A DNA stretch of 64,000 bases from Pyxicephalus adspersus (taxonomy: Eukaryota > Chordata > Amphibia > Anura > Pyxicephalidae), in the NCBI RefSeq assembly GCF_032062135.1, contig NC_092858.1:164801988-164865987 (forward strand), given 5' to 3'. Shown here one piece after another: positions 37,123 to 50,000 of the stretch (position 1 is its first letter; every line of letters begins with the position of its first letter). The position numbers were made by a program, and so were the translations under genes. The notes beneath the pieces are model-generated. The model did not search any database. It worked only from the letters and a program-made list of their open reading frames with translations, and was not told the DNA's origin.

Positions 37123-37790
37123 GATGCCACTATGGTTCTGACTACATGGAGTGTGTATCTTTTCCTCTTTACCCCTTCCCCATCTAAAACATACAGGTGC
37201 AGTACCGTGTATCTGTAGTCATGTTTTTGTTGTCGGTGGTGCAGGGATGGGTTAGAACCCTTATTAGAAGAAAAAAACAAGCTCTCTATGTGTCTGGGTG
37301 ACAATACCTATAGTGATACAGAAGTGAAAGATTCTGAATTTAGAAGTTAACACTGGACAGGAGGTCAGGTCAAGTGACAACTCAGAGAAGATTTCACACT
37401 CACTTTACATGTCTGGATAGGAAAGAAAAAATATCCTTAACAGTACTAACAGACACACCTATACACCAAACTTTGATAGGAATATAAAATGAAATAAGGA
37501 CTTGTGACAACGTTCCTATATACAGTGATGTATAACTTTTCACAGCTATATAAATACATTTTATCAGATACAATCATGCTAATTCAGACCATGAAATGTT
37601 CACTTACACAAAATCCTTTCAGATGAACCAAAAGGCTTTGAAATATTTGTTACCATTTAGTGGTAATGACAGGTACAGAGAGATGATGAGAGGATGATGC
37701 AGGTAGATGTGTGTGTAAAATAATGACAATGATACAATACTGTCAGAGGAGATCTTGTGCACAGGTTGTCCTGCACACCACAGGGAGAAT

Positions 37791-38000
37791 TCACAAAGTG
37801 GCGTTGGAAGAGCTGCCTGTGACCTCGTCCTCGTTGGAATAGTTCCCGGAGTCGCGGCCTTTAGCGTCTGAAGTGTTTTTATCTATTGTGTCCTCAGCAT
37901 CAACTGGACTGCTCTGCATTATATAGCACTTGTCAGTTGTTTCTTCTTCACGTAACAAAAAAAAGTTTTTAATGTAATTTTGAGGTAACTCAGGCAAACC
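37791..38000 (-). CDS. IFNAR1: IFNAR1 last exon (cytoplasmic tail with degron)
   Basis: The acceptor is tttttcctctttgtag with a fine pyrimidine tract, phase 0. Encodes 69 residues plus TGA (37791-37793). It begins GLPELPQNYIKN, so the box1-like LPxLP segment lies in this exon rather than in the transmembrane exon. It then has KCYIMQSS and, near the end, RDSGNYSNEDEVTGSS. DSGNYS is the DSGxxS recognition motif of the beta-TrCP ubiquitin ligase, which governs receptor turnover in mammals. Confidence 0.93.
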   Translation of the reverse strand, partial: GLPELPQNYIKNFFLLREEETTDKCYIMQSSPVDAEDTIDKNTSDAKGRDSGNYSNEDEVTGSSSNATL

Positions 38001-41000
38001 CTACAAAGAGGAAAAAGCAAAATATTACATTATTGAAGCCAGGAGAGGCCCCTTACATGCTGATTAGATGATGTCAAACATCAAATTAGGGACATTTGAC
38101 CCTGGGATTGCAATTACAACCATGTGATTGTTCCATTGTAGAGGTATTATTATTATTACACAATATTTAGATAGTGCTGACATACTACGCAGCGCTGCAC
38201 AAAGGGACTCACAATCTAATGTCCCTACCATAGTTATATCTCTTTAATACAGTTTAAGGTACATTTTTGGGGGAAGCCAATTTACCTCCTGGGCGGTTCA
38301 TTTCTGTCCAGATTTTTATGTCTAAAAGTGGTACGTTGTTTTTCATGAAAATTTATTTTACAGTATAATATAATAGTATGAGTATAATAAAGTTTGAAAC
38401 ACAAAATCATGTCAAAATTATAAATTAAATAAATAAATAATAATTAAAAAAATAAAATGTTTTAAAATAAATAAATAAATATTATACTTACTATTATAAT
38501 ATACTGTAAAATAAAATGTCATCAAACACAATGTACTGGTTTTAGACATCTAAATCCACTGTACTGCATTCAATACAGTTATTCTGTATTAAATGCAATA
38601 CAAAATAATTTGAAATTCCTGCGGCGCCCACGACGCAGCGGCCGCACGTACCGATGTCACCGAGAATTTTCCAGTGACTCATCAGAAGCAGACGATGCAG
38701 GCTGGAGGATGAGAGAGGACGGGGATTGCAAAGAAGGGCTCCGGCAGACCAGGTAAGGCTCGAATTATTATTGTTTTACACTTGTTTTAGCTACCCCAAG
38801 TGTGATTCAGGGTTACCGCTTTTAGCATATTTTTTTTAACATGAGTCACACTCGGGGTTACCGCTGGGGAGGTTAACCCAACTGCATGCTTTTGGAATGT
38901 GGGCAGAACCTGGAGTACCTGGAGGAAACCCATGCAAACACAGGGGGAACCTGCAAACTCAATGCAGATAGTTTCCTGAATGAGATTCAAACCTGGGACT
39001 CAAAGGCCAGAGTGCTAACCAGTGAGCCACCATGCTGCCGTATTACTTAAACAAAATGTACATTGAAAAGAGGGTTGTGGTGTTGCAATGATTGATGGGC
39101 ATGGGGTAAGGCAGGTGTTCCTATAGGCAATGAGTTATTGTAACAAACTTTTACATATCTTCTAACATCAGCTTATTTTTGGCTCTCTTTAATTTTGATC
39201 TCTTGACATCTCGCGGTCACAAAAAAGAATAAAGTTGGTGCTGCCAGGCTTCCCTGTAGGTCTGAATGGGGAGCAGGTAGCTATATAAATCCCCCCACGT
39301 CATCGACTGCAGGTCCCATTTTGACTGATGCCTGAATGGTGAGATACCTACACTCAAGGCCACCAGCCCAATATTTATTATTATAATTATTGGCAAAAAG
39401 CAACCAATGGCCCCTATAACCCTCCTCCCAACCCAGTCTTCCTTCATTCCTTAACCTGACACTGAATAATTTAATTTATGTATACTTTGTTATATACAGT
39501 ACATCCAATAGCTGGGCACCCAGATTTGGAGCCCTAGTTTAGGTCAATGTTTCTCAACCAGGGTTCCTCCAGAGGTTGCTTGGGGTTCCTTAAGCAATGA
39601 GAAATTTGCGTTTTCTAATTTTTTGGCTATCTATAGGGATATTCTTCCCACTGGCCAGTAATGTAGGAGGCGTTGATCATCAGACTAATACACTGTGGAT
39701 ATAGTAATTATAGGAGAGGTTCCCTGAAGAACTGGAAGTTATTTCAAGGGTTTACCAATGTTAAAAAGGTTGAGTTAATAATAATAGTTATATAATTATA
39801 TAATAATAATAATTATAGCACCAACATATTAGGCAGCGCTGTACATTAAATAGGGGTTGTTAATGACAGACGGATACAGACAGTGACAGAGGAGGAGAGG
39901 ACCCTGTCCCAAGAGCTTACAATCCAAAAGGTGGAGGAAGTAACACAATAGGAGGGGAGATGTCTACTTAATACCTTTCAAGTACAGTAAATCACATTCA
40001 CTCATCTCAGTTTGTACTGAACAATAAAACAAGTAAATCACTATGAAATTGTTTATAAATATACTCATTAGTGTTGCTGCTTGACCACACCCCAATAATC
40101 CTTCTGTAAATTAAGTTTTACTGCAACTAGAAAAATGATTTTTTTTAAATAAATAAGCATATAGTTACATACACCTATTTAAAAACAGGCCTTTATCTTA
40201 AGTGAATACTCACCAGTTTTAAAGCAGTATATATCACTATACAGCCCAGTTCTGTTGCTCATGTTACATTTTGTATATGCTTTTGCACAGTAGATTGTTG
40301 AGGCCTCCACATCATTTATAAAAAAGTGAGGTCCTGAAGCATTCATGGTTTTGACCTGTATAATATGACAAAATAGAAACAGTTTTGTCACATCTAAATG
40401 TTCAACTATATTAGGTTAACACTAAAGCCCAACTCTGGGACTGAACTTTTTTTTAAATGTTGTTCAAATGGTTTTTAAACCAAAAACCTAGTTCCGGCTG
40501 TAATACTCACTTTCTTTCTTTTGCTGTCCGCTGCAGTGTCTTCTTTTTGCCACTAGATGTCATTAAGCTCAGAAGAGGCATGGGGATTTTGTGTAAGTGC
40601 AGGGTGTCATAGATTCACCCCATGATGGACTGTCACTAGGTCATTCTGAACTCATACAGCGATGATGCTACCATATCACCACCACTCTCTACCAATCTGT
40701 CTGCAGGTCTGAAATCTGATTGGATGTCTGCCCACTACTGCCCTCTTGAGCCTCAGGAATACTAGAGTAGGTTTTTTTAGCCATGTTGGAAGATATGCTC
40801 ATCCTCTAACTCGGAGTTTAATAGAAACCGAGGGTTCCTCCAGCAATGAGCAATTTGTGCCTCTCTGGTCAGTTTACCTGGCACCAACAGTATTCTCCCA
40901 GAAATGTTTTCAAGTTTGATGGGATAAAGCTGTAGGTGGGTGGCGCCCCCTAGTGATCTCCTAGTGATCCAACTTTTCAGTATTCACCCTGAACTAGTTA

Positions 41001-44000
41001 CTGAAAATTGCCGGGTGGAACGCCCAGCTAAAGGGGCTGGGGAGAACACTGACCGATTTGGCTATCTGTAAGGGTGACATTCTTTCCACTGACCACCATA
41101 CTAATGTACTGTGAGCTGTGGATATAGTAATTATAGAAGGGGTTCCCTAAAACCTAAAAGTTATTTTAAGGGTCCACCCATGTAATAAACCTGCGTGTTG
41201 TAGATGGGAAAAAAGATTGCCGATCTCACTAAGCATGCGTGTGCTCTGCAATTTTTTCTTCCATTAATGAAAGGGCTCCTTCTAGCTCATGCTCGTGATC
41301 AGAGCATCCCGGGAGGCTTTGCGCCAGTGTTTTGGTTTTTTTTTAAAGGTGTTTAAAGGTGTGAACTTTTTCATGTGAAGTACAAATTTTGAGTTTAAGT
41401 CTGCTTTAGTAATCGCCCATGAGGCCTTGTGAACCTGTAATTACCGGTACTATTTGCATTGTATCACCCTCTGTAGCTGCAGGAATTGGGAGATTTATAG
41501 TCAACCTTCACAATTGAGGTAGTGGTGTGGAAAATAGTGGGTTTTTTCTCAACCCAGCTAAGTCTACACAAGCACATGCTCTGTGTTCACATTAAAAAGT
41601 CTGCAAAGTCACTGCTGGAAGGGGGGAGCAGGAAGAGATGAGTGGATGTCAAGGGTGCTTCATCTGATTGCTACATAGCCCTTGGCACAGAAATCAGTAA
41701 GAAACTGCTTTCAAATGCTTAATTATACTGTAGCCAAAGTTCAGGCAGATATAGAAGTCACAAATTATTGCAACTCTGAATAATTTAATACATCATTGGA
41801 TGTTTGTGCAAGCAGTGGAGGTAACTCGGTTTGATGTGGTATCAGCCCTTGCATTCCCCTGTACAGCAGTACAATGAGACAATGGAGCTGATTTAATAAA
41901 GCTCTCCAAGGCTGGAGAGGATATACTTTCATCAGTGAAGCTGGGTGATCCAGCAAACTTGAAATGAATCTGTTCTAGGATTGAAAACTTTTGCTAGCTA
42001 ATAGCAAATGACTTTTAGGAAATACATTTCAGGTTTACTGGATCACCCAGCTTCACTGATGAAAGTGTATCCTCTCCAGCCTTGGAGAGCTTTAATAAAT
42101 CAGGTCCAATCAATTGAGCTGCTTGACATGGAGAATGCTAATAGGAAACAGCAGAGTATCAAAACAAACAGTAGCAAATTTTGATTGAGTGAAAGGAAAT
42201 GGCTCATGCACGCTGCAGTGTAAATAGCACCATAGCTATGCACTAGGAACTGTGATGTCCCCCGTGCATGATTTTCTGTTACTTGCAAAAGTGTCAATGC
42301 AAAGAGAAGCTTACCATGGTGACCAAGAAGTGGGAACAGCTAATTTATCAAAAAGAGGGATGCTAGAATGCCAGGAATGTCAGAAATGTTGCCCTAAAAG
42401 GGATATGGCCCTGAAATTCTGTGGTCATGGTATTATGAAGTTATAGGGTTGTGTGCAGGGGGTACTGTGAGATTTTCTCTTTTCCAAAAATCCATTCAGC
42501 TTGACATTCAGACCCTCTGGGGAACAAAGCCTTTCAATAACACATAACTTACTTCTGAAGGTGTTGAATTTTTCCAACTCTCCAAATGATACATCCACAT
42601 ACAGGATTGATGGAGATGCAGTTCCTTAAATCCTTCTGGTGGCCTGACAGTAATGTATAGATTGTTGTTCTGTATTTCCAGCTGTAGATTTGTTGGGGGT
42701 CCCATCACAGCTTTAAAGAAAAGAGAATAGATTAACCTGTAGAATATGGGAGGTATATTGACATTGTTGTCGTTTAATCATCATTTTTTTGTATATGAAA
42801 TCTCAAGAATGGACACATATAGGACACTCTCTGATACTTCCCCCACATCCTAGATTGTAAGCTCTTCCGGGCAGGGTCTTCTCCTCCTCCTCTGTCACTG
42901 TTTGTATCTTTCATTTGCTACCTCTATTTAATGTACGGCGCTATGTATGTACAACGTAATTTGTTGGTGCTATATATCCACTGTTTATTAACCCCCCTAG
43001 CGGTGATCCCGAGTGTGACTCAGGGTGGATTTTACCTGCAAATAGTGGTAATCCCGAGTCACACTTGGGGTCACTTTAACCTAAAAAAAAACTCACTTAC
43101 CTTTTGTCTGTCACTGTCCCCTGGCGTCCTGCTGGTCCCCGCAGGTCCTGGGGACACATCCATCTTCTTCGATCTTCAGCCGCACAATGCAGAAACAATC
43201 TCCGGGGTTTCCCGGTGACGTCAGTGCATGCTTTGGTGCAGGTGGGGCGGATCGGTGGGAAATTAAAAAAATTTGTATTGGATTCAATAAAAAATAGCTG
43301 TATTGAGTCCAATTGTCCAAAGTCCAAATTTTCATATAATATATAATATATATAAAATAAAATGGATCGTTCGTCGTTCGTTTACCAACGATAATTATTG
43401 GAAGTGTGTACGTAGCTTTAGGCTGCTGGCACCAGTGCCCCAATCTGTATCTGTAGTCTGCAACTATAGTCAAGCTGAGTTTTGGGAGCTGTTCCCCCCC
43501 TAGCACTCACTGTCTTGTCTCCAAGACTTGTGTGCACAAGAATAAGTGGCAGGACCACTGGACTTTGCACGTTCATACCACCTGGATAGAGCAATGAGCC
43601 ACAAAACTAGAGCAGCCTTGACATACGGACGCCTCCTAGATACGAACGGGGCTTCCCTGCAGGCTGTGTGCAGAATGGAGGCTTGAAGGGGGGAGGGGGC
43701 AGTTTGCATGACTTGCAGAAGAAATCTTTTGCTAAACACAATGCACAGCTTGCTTCAGAAGTTAATGAATGTCCAAGCTCAATAAAGATTTTTTTTCTTT
43801 TGCTTTGTTTGTGATTAGCTCACAGTGAGGTTTTTTTTTTTTACAGTAACTGGTACACCACGCTGCCTAATAATATGTTGAGACAAACATCTGTCCTAAT
43901 TGCATTTATTAAAATAATGTACCCATTCTGACTTCCATACAAATTCAACTTAAGAACAAACCTACAGTCCCTATCTCGTATGTAACCCGGGGACTACCTT

Positions 44001-47000
44001 TACTCACAGTACATTAGTGTAGCACGCGTTTCTCATGGCTGGCCACTGGGAAGAATAATAGTAGCAGAATAACAATACATCTCCGGGCTCTAATGGGAGA
44101 AGACGTGGACACGTCATGCAGTACAATGATAGCTGCAGACACCTGGATTTTTACAGGTCTTCGATACTTTTACAGTGACATCTCCCTGCTATAATCCACA
44201 CTCATCTGCTGCTAGCTGGCAAATATTTTCAATCCTGGACTACATCTACTCCTGATTTGCTCGATCACCAAGGTTCTCCCCATGATAATCAATCTTCCTC
44301 AGTTCTCCAGAATTTTAATAATTCAGTACCAATGTGTATTAGAAGCTGCAGCAAGTCAGACAGAGCTCGCCTCATTTTCAGGCTGGAGGACATCCAGTCT
44401 CATGTAATCCCTTCATTCTCAGTCTGGCTGTCTCTTTCATTTACTGGATTCTAGTTCTTTCAATCATAGTGGCTCAGTATCACATAAAGATGTTCCCTAT
44501 GCAAATCCTTAGACTAACATCCACCAGGGCTGTTCAGGTGGTTATAGAATGGTAGAAAAAATGGTAGAATCTAAACATTTAAATATATTTCTATTTGGTA
44601 AACCCAAAACTGATTTTAATAATGTGTAAGTTTTATTTGGCAGAATCAGCTCCTTGACAGGATTCAGTATGTTATAATAATCGTTTCTCTCATTTTACCC
44701 AATTTTATTGGTTAGGTAAATAGGTGAGCTTGGAGTTTGACACAGAGTGTGACACTGATGTGATCAAATCAGTGCTGTCCCTGCATCATTAAACTCACAG
44801 TATGTCCTCAGTCTCCTGTGTTAATAATATTAATATGGGAAGACTGAAGACACATTGGACCTGATTTATTAAAACTCTCCAAAGGCTGGAGAGGATACAC
44901 TTTCATCAGGAAACCTGGAATGGATTTCTTCAGTCATTTGCTCTTTGCTTGCAAATGTTTTGAATCCTGGACAAGATCCATTCCAGGTTTGCTGGATCAC
45001 CAAGCTTTACTGGTGAAAGTGTAACCTTTCCAGCCTTGGAGAACTTTAATAAATCAGGCCCACTATGAAGACTTTAGACATCTAATTGCTGTGACTAAAC
45101 ACATCACGCCTGATTTATTAAAGCTCTTGAAGACTGCAGAAGACAGACTATCATGGGGGAACCCGGGGGATCCAGCTAACCTGTAAATAGTTTCTTATTT
45201 GCTATTTGGCAAATGTTTTAAAACCCGGACCAGATCCACTCCAGGTTTGCTGGATCACGCAGATTCCCCCATTATAGTCTCTTCTCCAGTCTTGGTGAGC
45301 TTTAATAAATTAGGCCCATACTGTGAGGATTAGGTTTGGAAAAGAAACACTGCAAGAGTATTGCAGCCTGAAGGTCCTTATGGGGACCTTTTCAAAAACC
45401 AGTTGGAGTTAAGCTTCAAATAACCATTAGCAAGGTTTGTACCTTCTCTTCACAGAAAATGTCACATCTGGATACTTTTCATAGTCCCAGTCCCATTTCA
45501 GCAAGTATATTGTGTTTACTCCCTCCACTCGTAGGTTTTCTGGAAGACCTGGAAAATGAGATAGAAACCAATCAGTCTACTTCTATTCATTTTGTACTTA
45601 TAATCCTCTTCTGTATAGTAAAGCAGACGGCCAATAACCGTATCATAAAACATAAAAAATTATAAAGATGAAAAAATGAATATAATTCGAAGTTTGTGAG
45701 ATGATTTGTACACTATAAAATACATTTTTACAAGAGTTAATGCAGCTTAAAAAGGACTTAAACTTAAACTAAAAAATTTTTACTTTACGTAGACAACTCT
45801 TATACGTGAAGTAAAAATTTAATTGACTTTTTTTTTTGTACGAGATCAGCTGATGTAGCAAGTAGACCACAAAAGAAGACCAAAGATGGTGGCACTTGCT
45901 TAGCACCGAGACGAAGAATAATTGTTCATAAATCTGTCGGACAAGCGCTTAACACACGTCACACTTATACTAGCCCTGAAGCGATATTCACATGACAATC
46001 ATCTGACTTGTGTACAAGACATTTGCAGCTGTGAATAGGATGAACTGCAGATTTTAATCAATGTAAATGCTGCTGCATTGACCTTGCTCTTTAAATTTTA
46101 TATACAGCTAAAAATTTGTTTAAAAGGTAAAAATACTAACCGTAATTGACATTTTGTAAATTGGTAAACCCGATTTTCCATTATTGTATTATTGTGTAGA
46201 AAGTCTAAGAACTGTCTAATAAAGTCACCTGTTCTGGAGACAATTTATTGACCTTACCATTACCCTTTCCCATAAATATATATTTTATTATTCTTCATTT
46301 CCTTAAATCTGCTCTTTTACCTACCCAACTGCTTTGCCAAATAAATGCTATTATTTATTTATACAAATAAAGTGGCTTCTATAAAGAGCTAAAAATGGGA
46401 ATTTTAAGCTTGAGCCTTAAACTAAACGATAAAATAAGTGTTTTATGAGCATAGAATAAGAAGATGATAGCTGCAAATATTCAACAATATACACCATGTA
46501 TGAAACCGATAAGGGCAGGTTCAGGCCTAGTTTGGGATTGAGCGCTCTTCCACGTTCCCCTGCAGCTGGAACCTTGACGCTCGATCACTGACACTTAAAG
46601 GACCAGCATTCATTTTCTATAGAGCTGATGGGAGAACCTACAGTGTCCTCCCCAGCCCCTTTTAGCTGGGTGCACAACCTGGCACTTTTCAGTAACCACC
46701 TGGCTGTTTTTTGGGTGGTTACTTATGAGTTGGGTCACAATACAGGGTCCACCATTTGCCTACAATTTCCTCCCATCCTGCTTACAATAATTTACAGGTT
46801 GAGCACTTCCCAGAGGCAGGGGATCACTGGCATGAGGAAGCAGAAATTGCACCACAACCTCACCACCAGTCTGATTATAACCTGAAACTAGCGCACAATT
46901 CATATTTCTTTTGCATTATTTAAAAGATAAGGCCGCTGCAAACTATACATACCTATTATCTACAGCCAAAAAAAATTTACAACTTATCAGTTTAATTTTT

Positions 47001-50000
47001 AAAGGGTAAAAAATTAAAGAGAAGTTCCCACCTTTAGATTGTCATTGGAATGAATGTCCCCACTGGTAGATTTCACCTACCTTCTCATAATTATTATTAA
47101 ACAGGACTCATATAGCACCAACATATTACACAGTGCTGTACATTAGGTAGGGGGTTGCAAATGACAGACAGATACAGACAGTGACACCAGGAGAGGACCC
47201 TGCCCAGAAGAGCTTACAATCTAAGAGAAGGGGGAAGTATCACACAATAGGAGGGGAGATATGTAGTGATGGGAAGTAGTGAGGGTAAAAGACAGAAGAA
47301 AACGGGTGAGCAAGTTTGAAAAGTTGGGTTCTCTTTCAAAAGAGCAGAAAGTAGGAGAAAGCTGTATAGGACGAGGAAGACAATTCCAGAGTTGGGGCAG
47401 CTCTAGAAAAGTCTTGGAGCCGTGTGTGTGAGGAGGTTATGATTGAGGAACCTCATTGGAGGAGCGCAGAGAGCGGCTAGGGGAGAATTGTTTCTATCAG
47501 GTCAGAATGGTAAGTGGGAAAAGAGCTGTGGAGGGATTTGAAGGCAAAGCACAAGAGATTGAAATTGATTTTAAGGTGAAATGGAAGTCAATGAAGAGAA
47601 CTACAAAGCGAGGCAGCAGAGGAGGAGCGGAGGGAAGGATGGATGAGTCTGGCTGCAGCATACATAATAGATTGTAGAGGAGAGAGTCGGGTTAGTGAAA
47701 TACCAGAGAGGAGGAGGTTACAGTAGTCCAGATGATAGATGTGAAGAGCATGTACAAGGTGTTTGATGGTCTCTGGGGACAACTACAAATATCTGTCCTG
47801 GTGGCAATAGTCATTACGAAAAGTCAAGGTGAACCATCACATTACTAAAAAAAAAAGTTTGGCATGAGATTTACTTTACCCGTTTTCGTTCCCCGTGTCA
47901 CCAACAACTTACCTTTTAAAGCTGTGAAACATCTTGCTTCACTGAAGGGACTGAGCTTTCTTGTCTGAATATCATGGATCTGAGCCCTCAGGCAATAGAA
48001 CGCATCAGCCTTGAGGTCTTTGTACAAAATCTCAAAAGAGTGCAAGTTTGGTCTGATCTTTTCCTAAAATATAGGAAGAAGGTTGCGATCAACAACCGAT
48101 TACGTGACGTGTCGGTCCCACCCCACACAAACAACATATATATACACAGAAATAATTTTTTCAGAATTTGTTAGTGGCACAGAAGAGTTTTTCTTTATTG
48201 TATCATCGACATTGCCAACAAGAATGGAGCTATGCCTTTATTAACGGGTCCTACGGGGTTCCCAAAATGTTCCTGATCCACATCTTTCTTGTAACAGAAG
48301 CAGAACCAGACTAAACAGGAAGTATAACACCTGATCCTACTCACATACAAGCATGTAGATGTAGATTGGAGTGTAGATTAAAGCAAGTGCACAAAGGTAA
48401 AGGATCCTATAGGCAAACTGATATAGCAATGGACTGTCTTGGGAGTCCATTGCAGAGTTTTGTAGGTTCTTATTGACCTGCCTAGGCAGATGTATTTCTA
48501 AAGATGTAATATCATCCATTACACATTGATAGATTTTAAATTTCTCTTTGCTTTTCGATCCAATTAACTCTGGACTGCGCATGCATGGGGAGGTGTATGT
48601 CACTCAAAGAGGAAGACACTTCCCCCATAGTGACGTCATGATGCCAGAACCCGCCCACTCTACCATCGCAGGCTTAGACCTGTTATGAGAGAGTTGGCGG
48701 GTTGTGTTCAGATCACAGGTCGCGGACCCGTAAATGCACGGACTCTGGACTGCACATGCATGGGTAAGTGTATAACACTCAAAGAGGAAGACGTCCCCCA
48801 TAGTGACGTCATGATGCCAAAACCCGCCCACTCTCCCATAACAAGTCTAACCCTGCGATGGGAGAGTGGGCGGTTGTGACCCCGCTGGTGGGTGAACCGG
48901 CCAGAGCCATGGCCCACCTGTCAGACAGCCCAGTGGGCCGCGGACCAGGGTTTGAGGACCTTATGTTGTTTCATGGATCTTTTATGACTTAATAACATGT
49001 CAATATGTATGCAACAACCTCTAGTAAACTCTGTTTTGTTTGAAAGTTTTTGCCAACAAACCTTTCTTCCTTTAGTATTGTTTGTAAGCAGTAGTTACAT
49101 GGGGGCAGGCATATTTGATCAACAAATATGCTGCCTTTGCTTTCTGCTTGGTACTGAACAACTTGCCCACATCATACTCTATAATGACATGAAACACCCA
49201 CTATACTTACAAAACAATTGCAATTACAAAAATTACAAATAATTTCCCAAGCTCACATGAGAGCTCAAGAGTATGGGTTGTTTATTCATAACAAATAAGG
49301 GCTGCTTTTTCAAAAACAAATTTAGATAATTTAGTATTTCATTTATGTGAATTTTTTTCCACTTTCACATTGGTCAGTGTTCCCCCCAGCCCCCCTTTTA
49401 GCTGGGTGCACCACCCGGCACTTTTTAGTAACCACATGGCTGTTTTTGGGTGGTTACTGAAGATTTGGGTCACAATACAGCTGCTCAACCAGATCAACCA
49501 CTGCCACTCGCCTACAGCTTCTTCCCACCCAATTTAAAAATTTCTGGGGAAAATCGCAGACCCCTAGGAACACTTACCTCTGTACTGCTGTTCATATTTT
49601 GAAGAACTATGTGATAGTTTGCATATGAGGGATGTACCGGAGTGATAAGTTTAACGCTAACAAGGAACTCCTGAGGCATCAAATCAACACTGGGGATTGG
49701 AGGCCATTCTGGTAAATATGACAAAATAAATATATAACATATATTATTTACTAAATATAAAAAAATTCAGATGATGCACACCACATCACTAAGCTTCATG
49801 TAGACTACAAAACACCAGTCCAGGCAGCTTGTACTGGAAGTTGGAGAAATGAAAGAAGTCCGGCTGGATTCAGAAATTCCAAGCTGGAATTGGTATTTCA
49901 TTTATTATATCACTGGAATTTCATTTATTAGCTGTATCATACCTGTCAAATAGCCGAATGGAAAACAATTGAGAGTCAGAGAAATTAATGGAGAGATCCG

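Larger units (their letters stand above)
33185..37790 (-). other. IFNAR1: Possible IFNAR1 3' UTR and flank
   Basis: A minus-strand AATAAA at 33204-33209 in transcript-end-like sequence could close a 4.6-kb 3' UTR, but a nearer site is possible. The stretch includes an L2-type tail (33685-33860), two short MITE copies (34554-34686 and 36042-36165), a headless SINE (35818-36040) and a palindromic MITE (36900-37122). No other coding signal seen. Confidence 0.3.

Noticed and set aside
43507..43577. 71-nt exon of correct phase for the missing IFNAR1 domain-3 half
   Set aside because: Strong splice sites but far too short, lacking the domain pattern, and inside a dispersed repeat; kept only as a remark in the findings.
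44160..44210. Cysteine-rich minus-strand stretch reading SKTCKNPGVCSYHC as a domain-3 exon
   Set aside because: It runs into a stop after about 23 codons, has no matching donor, and its phase does not fit exon 6.
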